Shown: positions 15,301 to 22,336, counted from the first letter of the stretch. The stretch: DNA of 25,459 nucleotides from JBCDGH01 sp038751365 (GCA_038751365.1 JBCDGH010000017.1:1-25459), one strand, 5' to 3'. Numbers and translations: made by a program. Notes: generated by a model not told the origin, from the letters alone.

Positions 15301-18294
15301 ATCACCGTTAGATTCCACTCTTTTCACAAACATTAAATAATAGAAAACTGCTCTACTGAAGCTTTCGTCTGAAGAAATAGCAGGTACTTTAATACCGTTA
15401 AACTTTTGTTCAGCACAATTGTAGATACCAGATTGAAAATTACCTGTTGAACCAGTATTGGATCCTCCATCATAACAGCAGTTACTATTGACACTGACTG
15501 TACTAGCTCCCACAGCTTGGACATCACCGCGGTTAAAATCAATATGATAATGGTGATAGTGAATTTTTGGATCATTCAAAAAGTTGACACCGTCCAAGTA
15601 GTTATCTCCTTTAATCGCATTATAAAGTGGACCTGCTGAAATTATTCTCTGAAGAACCCCAGTATCTTTTAAAGCTCTGGCAAATTCGGAGAAGGCTTGG
15701 ATAGCTGCCCTGTTGCCGTTATAAGCTTGGGTGTGAGTAAGGTGCTGACCTTTATATCCAACTGCGTCTACATCAAGGGCGTAGCCAGTACCATGATTAG
15801 CAGCACCTTGTCTAAAACCACTACTAACCTGAATGTAGTCAAACTTGCCAGAAGTAGCTGTAGCATTCAAGGCCTTTAGTGTGGTCGGTGCCATTAATTT
15901 TCGTCTGATTTGAGTAGGAAAGTCTGGACGTGAGCTTTCAACTATTCTTATGACATCTTTGATCTTACCTTCGGAAATAAGTTTGATTGTTTCTTCATCT
16001 TCGCCATTGTATACAAAATTACCTGGACCACCTGTGTCAGCGTAGGTATTTATACCCTTAAAAGCATTTAGTATAAATTCTCCTATGTAGCCAGTATTTT
16101 GAGCTTTTATTTGAGCTGAGTAACGAGTATCGGAAAGGAATTCTAAATTACCCTCACGTTGGAGATTATCTAAGAGTAGGATAGTCTGTTGTTTGCTTAG
16201 AGCTACAGTGCTAGTTGTTTGCTTAGGTAAGTTAGAGTTACTAGCTAATTCCTGATTTGGATTTTGGTTAGTTGAAGTTGAGGCAGACTTATCGCACTCA
16301 AATAATTCCGCGTTACGGACAGCCGCCTCACCGTAATCTGTAGATTTGGTATTACCATCTCCACTACCACGACCTACACAGCCTAAGTTTGAATAAGCTG
16401 CTAGGTAAAAGTCACCAGCTCTGTCAGGATATTTATTTCTAGCAAACGAGCAGTTTTGAATTAATTTAGTTTTATATTGAGCTTCGGCAAACTTCATTTG
16501 CAGAGCCCTATTCTTTACAAATTCAGAAGGAGGCACGTCTTTGCCAGTTACTTGCTTAGAAATACTTTGATAGGTTCCTCCACCTTTAGCTGAGCGACAA
16601 AATTGGATTATACCATAACAACCAACTCCATTATCAATATTCCATCTAAAATTACTTTCGGTAGGTGCTAAAGTGATCACCCAGGCAGTGATGTAATCAG
16701 GTACTCCGGCCTCGAGACCAGCTGCGATGACTTCTCTAATCTTAGAGACAGGTACTAAGCCATTACTATTTTTTTTAAGACCGTTATTGGCAGTCCACAT
16801 TTGGATTTCAGTTTTACCTTCCAAAGCCTTGTCAAAGCAAAAATCACCTCCGCTGTAAGATCCTCTAGAGACAGTAGAGCCAGCTGCTTCAGTGGTTACT
16901 TGAGCACAAAAGTTGGGGTTGTAGGCTTTGCATATACCCATATCCTCTAGCTGGACTCTTAATGGAGAGCGTAGCCCTTTCTGAATGCCTGAAGTTGCTG
17001 AACTAGCTAGAGAAGCTGGTAGGGTAGCTCCTATTATTCCTGCTTCAATAACATTTCTGACGGATTCTATAGGTCTGCAATATATTTCTAATATACTAAT
17101 TATCATACCCATGAACATAGCAATAAAAAAAAGAACTATTACTACATTAGTTAGTATCGGAACTAAAGTTTTTTTAAGAACTTCTAAGGTTAATTTATTC
17201 TTTAATCTCTTTACTGGTTTTGGTAGTGCTTTTAAGGCAGCCTTAGCTAGTTTATTACTCTTTAAAGCTTTAGATTCTAGCAAGTTGGCTTTTGTGTCTT
17301 TGCCAGCGTCACGAGCTTCTTGTGCACTAATCAATCTTTTGTCTCTGGCTTTAGAGGTAGCGTTGAAGACTCCGCGCACTCTATCAGAAGCACTTTGATT
17401 ATATTTTATAAAGTTAGCTTCGCGTTTATCTGCCTGTTTCAAACCCTGATCTGCGGCTTTTACTTTGCCTTTACCACGATTTATACGACTTTGAAATTTA
17501 AGGTTATCAGCCTCTTTAAGACGTTTAGGATCACTATGATAAGTATCTTTTTTTTGTTCTTCACTGAAGCGATCGTTTTTTAGTGATCTAAAGTTATAAT
17601 CTTTATCCTTATCTCTTATTTTTTCGTTTGAGCCTGGAAGCTTTCTTTCTGACTCTTCAGTCTTTGGAGTGTATTTGTCTGCAAATTCTTGGTCGCTATT
17701 GACACCTTGCTTTTTTCTGTAATCATTCCAGTCTTGCTGTTCTCTTTGCTGCTGGGACGGTTTTAGCTGACTAGGTTTTTTTATTGTAGATGCTAGAGGT
17801 GGAATTGGGCTTTGATAGCTCTTTTGGTCAATACTGTTGTTACTATTATCAGTATCAGTTGCTGGGTCTGAAGTTGATTTTGTTTGGCTATCCTCATTTT
17901 GGCTAGAATAATCATCGTCATTAGGGTCAGTTGAGGGGGTAGTTTTTGAAGTATTTAATTTAGAGTTTTTATCTACTTTATCAATTTTTGCTGCTGAAGG
18001 AACAAATTTGGCATACTGTTCTATCAGACTTTTTCCATAACTTTTATTATACTCGTTAAACAGGTAGTTAAATATCTGAGCTGGGTCACCATCTATATTT
18101 TCTGGTTTATAAGCGGCTGTGATGGCTTTTCGAATGTACTTTTCTAGGGTTTGAGTGACGGGAGCTCCATTGCTAATAAGACCAGAAATCTCGGCACTCA
18201 TAGTCTGGGATACATTGGTATTGACCTCGGCTAGTATCCTTCTAAATTCTCTAGAGTTTGCTGTGTTGTCAGAACTGCTATACTGGTCTGGCAT
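12367..18294 (-). CDS. Giant membrane-anchored six-module putative peptidoglycan hydrolase
   Basis: A 1975-residue protein. Residues 1-375 are basic, disordered and probably cytoplasmic. One span (about 378-403) places the rest outside. The modules in order are as follows. (1) About 485-668, a lysozyme/SLT-like fold: catalytic-type E546 in PTESNF, GCYGIIQF, and AAYSNLG. (2) About 700-925, M15-like zinc peptidase: HGTGYALD (H834, D841) and HYHHYHID (912-919). (3) About 951-1198, a second lysozyme-like fold: VES (E994) and CIGLYQLP. (4) About 1211-1450, VanY-type M15B D,D-carboxypeptidase: SEHHTGLVFD (H1355, D1362) and EQWHWRY (E1406, H1409). (5) About 1510-1797, class A beta-lactamase-like: STIK (S1551, K1554), SSN (1606-1608) in place of SDN, and KWG (1724). 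(6) About 1815-1975, CHAP/NlpC-like: C1834 or C1836 and H1908. Modules 4 and 5 are clear; 1-3 are good; 6 is tentative. As first gene of the cluster it plays a VirB1-like role, presumably opening cell wall. Confidence 0.88.
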   Translation of the reverse strand: MPDQYSSSDNTANSREFRRILAEVNTNVSQTMSAEISGLISNGAPVTQTLEKYIRKAITAAYKPENIDGDPAQIFNYLFNEYNKSYGKSLIEQYAKFVPSAAKIDKVDKNSKLNTSKTTPSTDPNDDDYSSQNEDSQTKSTSDPATDTDNSNNSIDQKSYQSPIPPLASTIKKPSQLKPSQQQREQQDWNDYRKKQGVNSDQEFADKYTPKTEESERKLPGSNEKIRDKDKDYNFRSLKNDRFSEEQKKDTYHSDPKRLKEADNLKFQSRINRGKGKVKAADQGLKQADKREANFIKYNQSASDRVRGVFNATSKARDKRLISAQEARDAGKDTKANLLESKALKSNKLAKAALKALPKPVKRLKNKLTLEVLKKTLVPILTNVVIVLFFIAMFMGMIISILEIYCRPIESVRNVIEAGIIGATLPASLASSATSGIQKGLRSPLRVQLEDMGICKAYNPNFCAQVTTEAAGSTVSRGSYSGGDFCFDKALEGKTEIQMWTANNGLKKNSNGLVPVSKIREVIAAGLEAGVPDYITAWVITLAPTESNFRWNIDNGVGCYGIIQFCRSAKGGGTYQSISKQVTGKDVPPSEFVKNRALQMKFAEAQYKTKLIQNCSFARNKYPDRAGDFYLAAYSNLGCVGRGSGDGNTKSTDYGEAAVRNAELFECDKSASTSTNQNPNQELASNSNLPKQTTSTVALSKQQTILLLDNLQREGNLEFLSDTRYSAQIKAQNTGYIGEFILNAFKGINTYADTGGPGNFVYNGEDEETIKLISEGKIKDVIRIVESSRPDFPTQIRRKLMAPTTLKALNATATSGKFDYIQVSSGFRQGAANHGTGYALDVDAVGYKGQHLTHTQAYNGNRAAIQAFSEFARALKDTGVLQRIISAGPLYNAIKGDNYLDGVNFLNDPKIHYHHYHIDFNRGDVQAVGASTVSVNSNCCYDGGSNTGSTGNFQSGIYNCAEQKFNGIKVPAISSDESFSRAVFYYLMFVKRVESNGDSNNPTFNCSGENCIGLYQLPKSEIPQNCQWAIEAGFVKTDKTSCINQFNAGDGTMQENVQLGRLAKRPNNKDRNQRYADALIKANINPDLPTLGQLQQVESMIKKANGGWSEEVARAIEAIDIQSQAYGACFTSGNWFTGGRPSGAPVITQNRNGIATGSVTKYEEYYNTLTNCSRQRNGRPFLKDIMQQKLYDKVKAGCSTSSGATQESSNETASLLNQALEFVSSNIRVEAATRPRRYSDLSTKHKEFLKEVAKEYGDPQFKDAGGVNPEASAALLKMQIAYGKKFPIMQVVSKYRSIDSQVGIYFSTAQGKSNIISSSNLFDDSMEPGSAAYNRALTAYKARAQQSAPPGHSEHHTGLVFDIGSVNKSDWTGRKEFRDLYKWLQENAKTYGFTQSFPESRGERFEQWHWRYDGTDGSMPINEFITDLNDSPFYKGGSGATSASSANTCCVESNSSETSENDQESSDEPKSEDQGTTSANTLNISEVAAKAKSVFTPLPAHAQEKTKSNTLDLKAIATNQNNQAHSIIIQEVDSGSAQSYNANTPPASIVSTIKLPIAIVIEQEMKRRGLSGSTEIEIPAAIEGDFENLAGKITIQEALNKMLTDSSNTATNGLVYYFGGGNDPNSNAPKQKFTELLKSYGFNNTAFNKYLNINNGKGTSAEQAISPRLPKNTGTATDISKAMRTIFQSENTYPISSRALKSANDQFSIGALARNNGLEDISRKWGGTSQVTATLGTYSINKKKYVIGVYVNADQNGQGATRLRNTFEEIFKALKAGQTIDPNQSTENSGTSSSVIDCEPANSSGSSFNSSSSMLRLLAHAKQKSEGIRPDGMCLCHVNNFINTVGFAKIPTPVTRLPEARNYHEWLVKNGPKYGITNLIDTNPNMSPYEAPAGSIVFVTAGSPGTTHDTAGDIAVADGNGKFYNGGEMGYDGPQAWKGSTGTDPDDGSTGKLTGVFVTEEKAGPPPNSVVTKCK

Positions 18295-18341
18295 TTTTTT
18301 GTATCTGTTTTTGTCTAAATTTTGTTTAGTTACTATACGGG

Positions 18342-18370
18342 ATTATAAGTTAGGTTTGAGTTGTAGTCAA
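18342..18370 (-). promoter_or_regulatory. Main promoter of the minus-strand cluster
   Basis: On the minus strand TTGACT (18365-18370), a 17-base spacer and a perfect TATAAT (18342-18347) form a strong sigma-70 type promoter. Transcription should start near 18335, giving a leader of about 40 bases before the giant hydrolase ATG at 18294. No Shine-Dalgarno sequence is seen in that leader. The promoter lies 24 bases from the dnaK operator on the other strand, so the two divergent units share one short control region. Confidence 0.75.
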
Positions 18371-18393
18371 AATCTACACTGGTTATAAAATAG

Positions 18394-18420
18394 TTAGCAC
18401 TTGACAACTTCGGTTGCTAA
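18394..18420 (+). promoter_or_regulatory. CIRCE-like operator upstream of dnaK
   Basis: The element TTAGCACTT-N9-GGTTGCTAA has the exact 9-9-9 geometry of CIRCE (TTAGCACTC-N9-GAGTGCTAA) and matches 15 of 18 arm positions. CIRCE is bound by the heat-shock repressor HrcA and is typically found before groE and dnaK. Here it overlaps the -35 box of the dnaK promoter, where a bound repressor would block polymerase. The weaker right arm makes the assignment probable, not certain. Confidence 0.65.
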
Positions 18421-18429
18421 TGTTAGTTT
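18401..18429 (+). promoter_or_regulatory. dnaK promoter
   Basis: TTGACA (18401-18406) and TAGTTT (18424-18429) are separated by 17 bases, with a TG one base upstream of the -10 (extended -10 type). The -35 is perfect; the -10 is poor. The start would be near 18436, about 30 bases before the ATG. The leader has no Shine-Dalgarno sequence. Confidence 0.6.
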
Positions 18430-18465
18430 AATTTTAACTGAAAATAAATTAAAAATATTGTAATT

Positions 18466-20406
18466 ATGTCTATTGTTTTAGGGATCGACCTAGGTACTAC
18501 TAATTCGGCTATGGCTTACGTAGTTGGGGGTAAACCATCCATTATTGAGAATGCTGAAGGTGCTAGGACTACTCCGTCTAGCTTCTTTTATAATGCTAAG
18601 GATGGCTCAGTTGTAATTGGTGAAATAGCCAAGAGAAATAGCCTCTTGAACCCTGAAGATACTTTTTATGAAGTAAAGAGGTTTATTGGGCGTTCTTTTG
18701 AAGACTCTGAAGTTCAAAGTGATTCTAAGTTAATCCCTTATAAAGTAATCAGTAGTGGTAACAAGGTAAAGCTGACTACTAAAGCTGGTAAAGAGTTCTC
18801 TCCAGAGGAAGTTTCTGCTGCAGTCCTACGCAAACTGAAAAATGATGCTGAAGCTAAACTTGGTCAGTCTATTTCTGAAGCGGTAATTACTGTGCCTGCT
18901 TACTTTAACGACGCTCAAAGGCAAGCCACTAAAGACGCTGGAGAAATTGCAGGTCTTAAAGTACTTAGAATTATCAACGAGCCTACTGCAGCTGCTCTGG
19001 CTTATGGTTTTGAGAAAGGCAATGATGAAAAAGTACTAGTTTATGATCTTGGTGGAGGTACTTTTGATGTTACTGTCTTAGATATCTCTAACGAAACTAT
19101 AGAGGTTTTGGCCACTAATGGGGATACTCATCTAGGTGGAAAAGACTTTGATAAGGCTATTATCGAACATATTATTGCTGAGTTCAAGAAAGATACTGGT
19201 GTTGATTTAATTAATGACAAGGCAGCCAAGCAACGTATTAAAGAGGCTGCTGAAAAAGCTAAGCACGATCTATCTACACAATCTGAGCATCAGATAAATC
19301 TACCCTTTATTACTATGGGGGCGGATAATCAACCACAACATTTACTAATTACTATTACTAGAGCAAAGCTGGAAGAGCTGGTAGGTGACTTAATCAAAAA
19401 GACTATGGAACCAGTTAAGAAAGCCTTAACTGATGCTGGTCTTGATAAGGGACAAATTAACGAAATTTTGATGGTTGGAGGTATGACTCGTATGCCGTTA
19501 GTGCAAAAGACTGTCGAAGAGTTCTTTGGTAAAAAACCAAATCTTACAGTTAATCCAGACGAAGTAGTAGCCATGGGTGCAGCTATTCAAGGTGCAGTAT
19601 TAAAAGGTGATGTAAAAGATATTTTACTGTTGGATGTGACTCCTCTAACTCTAGCTATTGAAACAGCTGGTAGTGTAGCCACAGCTATGATACCCCGCAA
19701 TACTACAATTCCTACTAGCAAGTCTCAAATCTTCTCTACAGCTGCAGATGGGCAAACAGCGGTTGATGTACATGTAGTGCAGGGTGAAAGACCGTTAGCT
19801 GTAGACAACAAATCTTTGGGTAAATTCACTCTTTCAGGTATTCCACCAGCGCCACGAGGCGTACCTCAGATTGAAGTAACTTTTGATCTGGATGCTAATG
19901 GTATTTTGACTGTGACCGCAGTAGATAAGGGTACAAGCAAAAAAGCCAATATTACTATCACTGGTTCATCTACATTGTCTGAAGAAGAGAAACAGCAAGC
20001 CATTGACGAAGCAGAAAGGCAGAAAGATGCCGACCTAGCTAAGAAAGCTAAAATTGACGCACGCAATAATGCTGAAGCTATAATATTCCAGTCCGATAAG
20101 CTGATCAAAGACATGGGAGATAAGTTGTCTAGTGAGGACAAAGACGAACTGACTAAGCTTAAAGGAGATCTAGAAGAATTAATTAAAAAAGAAGATGCTT
20201 CTAAGGAAGATATTGAGTCTAAAGCAAAAGAACTTCAAGATAAATTGATGAAGGTAGGAGAAAAAATATACTCTACCGCTGATGCTTCAAGTAGTACTGC
20301 TGATCAAAGCCAAGCTGAACCTGACTCAGGTCAAACAGAAACAGAGTCTAAGACAGAGCAGACTCCTCCAGTGGAGGATGTAGAAGCCAAACCTAAAGAC
20401 GAGTAA
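18466..20406 (+). CDS. dnaK: DnaK (Hsp70) chaperone
   Basis: A 646-residue Hsp70 of normal length. The nucleotide-binding domain covers about residues 1-375: IDLGTTNS (7-14), VPAYFNDAQRQATKDAG (143-159), INEPTAAALAYG (170-181), DLGGGTFDVT (194-203), and a GGMTRMPLVQ loop near 340. The linker DVTPLTLAIET precedes the substrate-binding beta domain (about 390-500), then the helical lid (about 510-600), and an acidic Ser/Glu/Pro-rich tail (PPVEDVEAKPKDE) without the usual C-terminal EEVD-type end. DnaK folds and protects proteins with DnaJ and GrpE; neither gene is adjacent, so this is a standalone unit with its own promoter and terminator. It is divergent from the envelope-protein cluster. All ATPase motifs are intact. 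Confidence 0.99.
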   Translation: MSIVLGIDLGTTNSAMAYVVGGKPSIIENAEGARTTPSSFFYNAKDGSVVIGEIAKRNSLLNPEDTFYEVKRFIGRSFEDSEVQSDSKLIPYKVISSGNKVKLTTKAGKEFSPEEVSAAVLRKLKNDAEAKLGQSISEAVITVPAYFNDAQRQATKDAGEIAGLKVLRIINEPTAAALAYGFEKGNDEKVLVYDLGGGTFDVTVLDISNETIEVLATNGDTHLGGKDFDKAIIEHIIAEFKKDTGVDLINDKAAKQRIKEAAEKAKHDLSTQSEHQINLPFITMGADNQPQHLLITITRAKLEELVGDLIKKTMEPVKKALTDAGLDKGQINEILMVGGMTRMPLVQKTVEEFFGKKPNLTVNPDEVVAMGAAIQGAVLKGDVKDILLLDVTPLTLAIETAGSVATAMIPRNTTIPTSKSQIFSTAADGQTAVDVHVVQGERPLAVDNKSLGKFTLSGIPPAPRGVPQIEVTFDLDANGILTVTAVDKGTSKKANITITGSSTLSEEEKQQAIDEAERQKDADLAKKAKIDARNNAEAIIFQSDKLIKDMGDKLSSEDKDELTKLKGDLEELIKKEDASKEDIESKAKELQDKLMKVGEKIYSTADASSSTADQSQAEPDSGQTETESKTEQTPPVEDVEAKPKDE

Positions 20407-20434
20407 GATCGTGTCAAATTAAAAATTGATAATT

Positions 20435-20461
20435 AGACCTTAACAGAGGTCTTTTTATTTT
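20435..20461 (+). terminator. Rho-independent terminator of dnaK
   Basis: AGACCT (20435-20440) and AGGTCT (20447-20452) form a six-base-pair stem with a six-base loop, followed by a T-rich run (TTTTTATTTT). It lies 29 bases after the dnaK stop codon. Confidence 0.85.
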
Positions 20462-20471
20462 GCTTATCTTT

Positions 20472-20641
20472 CCATGTTAACTTACACAAACTTTGACCTA
20501 AACTAATTAGTTGTGAAAGTCTGGTATATCATGGTCATAATTTTCAAATCTTTGAGCGTATATTGTTTTTCTATCTCTATGTTGACTTACCAAACTAGGC
20601 TCGTTATTCATTTATTGAAACTAGTGTGAAAGTCTGGTAAG
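20472..20641. repeat. Two diverged copies of a direct repeat in the dnaK downstream gap
   Basis: Copy A (about 20474-20526) and copy B (about 20579-20639) share conserved ends: ATGTT(A/G)ACTTAC plus CAAACT on the left, and GTGAAAGTCTGGTA on the right (20513-20526 and 20626-20639, identical). The interiors differ in sequence and length. Each copy can fold: A contains the palindrome AACTAATTAGTT and is bounded by CCATG and CATGG; B is closed by CTTACCA (20586-20592) and TGGTAAG (20635-20641). The pair lies between the dnaK terminator and the terminator of the opposite gene, in the only gap over 300 bases (20407-20722). I see no open frame or tRNA here. Confidence 0.6.
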
Positions 20642-20673
20642 AGCTTGTGGGGAATTTATATAGCTCAAAAAGT

Positions 20674-20698
20674 AAAAAAACCGACTATAGTAAGTCGG
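20674..20698 (-). terminator. Rho-independent terminator of the sensor-like gene
   Basis: On the minus strand CCGACT and AGTCGG (20693-20698 and 20681-20686) form a six-base-pair stem with loop TACTAT, followed by seven T residues (20674-20680 on the plus strand are A). It lies about 25 bases after the stop of the gene at 20723-21571. Confidence 0.85.
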
Positions 20699-20722
20699 AA
20701 AATTAGCCAATAACTGTAAGCT

Positions 20723-21571
20723 CTACTTGGTATCTTTTTTTGTCTTTTTAGAAGGTTTTTCTGTTGATGTATCTTTAGCTTTTGATTTAGTCTTTTTAAC
20801 TACTTCTGGTTCACTTGTTTTCTCTTTCTTTCTTGTTGAAGTTTGACTGTCTACACTTGCTACTTTAGATTTAGTTGATTCATCTTTGTTGTTTACAGCT
20901 TCAGTTTTCTTATCTGAGTTTATTGATTTGGCTTTCTCTGAGGTATTAATTTTTTCTTTGTTACTTTTATTATTACTATTGTCGAAAGCATCTATAATAC
21001 CATTAAGAACTAGCGAGCTAAGTAAAGTAACTAGTAGCGTAATTAACCAACCAGCTAATAATACTTTACCAATTTTGGTGATGTTTATTTCAGTTTCTTC
21101 TAATGATTTACCGATAACTAGATAGCCTTTATCACCTTCTTTAATTGGATATACTATAAAAGCTAAACGAACTTCTTTATCGTCTTCAGGTGCCCAAGTA
21201 ATTTTATTAACGCCATCTTGCTTAGCTTGTCCAAAGATCTCACTTTCAAGAGTAGGAGATTCTTCGTCTAAACTAGCTGTTGAAGCCTGCACTTCGCCAG
21301 AGTCGTTATATATAGACACTACTACTTTATCAGAATCACGTACATCTACTTTTGGACTTTGTTCTATTTGGGAGACTAATTGTTCTAGCTGCGAGTCTAC
21401 AGTTTCATCATTTTCTAAATATCCTAGAATGTTTTGACCTGTATCAACTAAAGGTGTATTAGCCTCTGTTCTCATAATTTGGTGAGTAGCGATAAAAATA
21501 AAACCAAAGATAAAGCTAATTGCGATTGCTAGTACTAACCAGCTTTTTATTTTTTTAAGGTAATTGATCAT
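20723..21571 (-). CDS. Receptor-like protein: two membrane spans, extracytoplasmic sensor-like domain, basic tail
   Basis: A 282-residue protein. Span 1 is about 11-29; the extracytoplasmic region is about 33-166; span 2 is about 169-191; a cytoplasmic tail of about 85 residues is almost entirely Lys, Ser, Thr, Asp and Asn (for example KKTKSKAKDTSTEKPSKKTK). The layout and the sequence around span 2 (GYLVIGKSLEETEINITKIG) resemble the sensor half of histidine kinases with a Cache/PAS-like outside domain, where a HAMP or kinase region would follow. Here there is no kinase, HAMP or output domain. The tail is disordered and positively charged and could contact nucleic acid, phospholipid or an acidic partner. 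The gene is monocistronic, with its own terminator and a 240-base divergent control region. Exact family unknown. Confidence 0.75.
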   Translation of the reverse strand: MINYLKKIKSWLVLAIAISFIFGFIFIATHQIMRTEANTPLVDTGQNILGYLENDETVDSQLEQLVSQIEQSPKVDVRDSDKVVVSIYNDSGEVQASTASLDEESPTLESEIFGQAKQDGVNKITWAPEDDKEVRLAFIVYPIKEGDKGYLVIGKSLEETEINITKIGKVLLAGWLITLLVTLLSSLVLNGIIDAFDNSNNKSNKEKINTSEKAKSINSDKKTEAVNNKDESTKSKVASVDSQTSTRKKEKTSEPEVVKKTKSKAKDTSTEKPSKKTKKDTK

Positions 21572-21719
21572 AATATAAAATTAGTAGTACATTAAGTATT
21601 AACGACTGTAGACTATGGTGTGCTCTAAACCAACAAATTTGTCAAATCAAGAACAATAACAATGGTGAGATTTTATCTTTATCTTTTTCGAGGGAGATTG
21701 AATAGTTTAAGTTAGCAAC

Positions 21720-21754
21720 TTGACAGTAAACATTGCCAATGTTTTAGATATAAT
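21720..21754 (+). promoter_or_regulatory. Promoter region of the DUF1993 gene with a perfect 17-base palindrome
   Basis: TTGACA (21720-21725) and a perfect TATAAT (21749-21754) flank the inverted repeat AAACATTG-C-CAATGTTT (21728-21744). The 23-base distance between the boxes is too long for a standard promoter, so either the TTGACA is not used or an alternative -10 (TTAGAT at 21744-21749) is. The palindrome is a strong operator candidate whichever box is used. The start codon lies 57 bases beyond TATAAT. Confidence 0.5.
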
Positions 21755-21811
21755 ATCAGTTTACACAAAAAACATTTTATAACTATATAACGTAAAAACA
21801 ACTAATTTATT

Positions 21812-22336
21812 ATGACTAATCCTTATTTACTCTCTATTCAAACAGCTGTTAAGACTATGAAGTCCCTCATCAATATACTAAATAAAACTAAACAGCACAT
21901 AAATACTGAGAATATATCCGAAGAACAGATACTACAGTCAAGATTAGCTCCAGATATGTTTCCACTGACTAAGCAAATACAGATAGTTTCAGATAATGCT
22001 AAAGGTATGGCTGCAAGATTAGGCGGTCTAGAAATACCATCTTATAAGGACAGCGAAAGTTCTATAGATCAGCTAATTGAGAGACTAAATAAAACTATTA
22101 ACTTTGTTGAGTCAGTACCCAAAGAAAATTTTAATGAGGCTGAGACAAGGCAAATAACCATACAACCAATTCCTGGTAAATATATGTCAGCTCAAGATTA
22201 TATTAAAGGTTATGGATTACCTAATTTCTTTTTTCACACGGTTACTACTTACGCTATTCTTAGAAATCAAGGGGTGTCAATAGGTAAGAGGGATTATCTT
22301 AACATGGAGGATATAAATTTATTTGACCTGGAGTAG
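21812..22336 (+). CDS. DUF1993 family protein (DinB-like fold)
   Basis: A 174-residue protein matching the DUF1993 family along its length. Conserved pieces are SRLAPDMFPLTKQIQIVSDN (about 43-62) with AKGMAARLGGLEIP directly after, a SIDQLIERLNKTINFVESVP helix, and the C-terminal DYIKGYGLPNFFFHTVTTYA with ILRNQGVSIGKRDYL. The family is predicted to adopt a four-helix DinB-like bundle; its activity is unknown, and no standard DinB metal triad is obvious. It is cytoplasmic. No Shine-Dalgarno sequence precedes the ATG. Its promoter region holds a perfect palindrome, so expression is probably controlled by a small-molecule- or stress-responsive repressor. Confidence 0.93.
   Translation: MTNPYLLSIQTAVKTMKSLINILNKTKQHINTENISEEQILQSRLAPDMFPLTKQIQIVSDNAKGMAARLGGLEIPSYKDSESSIDQLIERLNKTINFVESVPKENFNEAETRQITIQPIPGKYMSAQDYIKGYGLPNFFFHTVTTYAILRNQGVSIGKRDYLNMEDINLFDLE

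Noticed and set aside
20513..20639. CRISPR array
   Set aside because: Only two diverged copies with variable interiors, no regular spacers, and no cas genes nearby.
20407..20722. tRNA, tmRNA or other known RNA gene in the dnaK downstream gap
   Set aside because: No cloverleaf, TTCGANNC-type arm or CCA-compatible acceptor stem is visible; only the repeat pair and two terminators.
21633..21645. Palindrome ACAAATTTGT plus minus-strand TTGACA as promoter of the sensor-like gene
   Set aside because: No acceptable -10 box is found 15-19 bases downstream; the ten-base palindrome alone is weak in AT-rich DNA.
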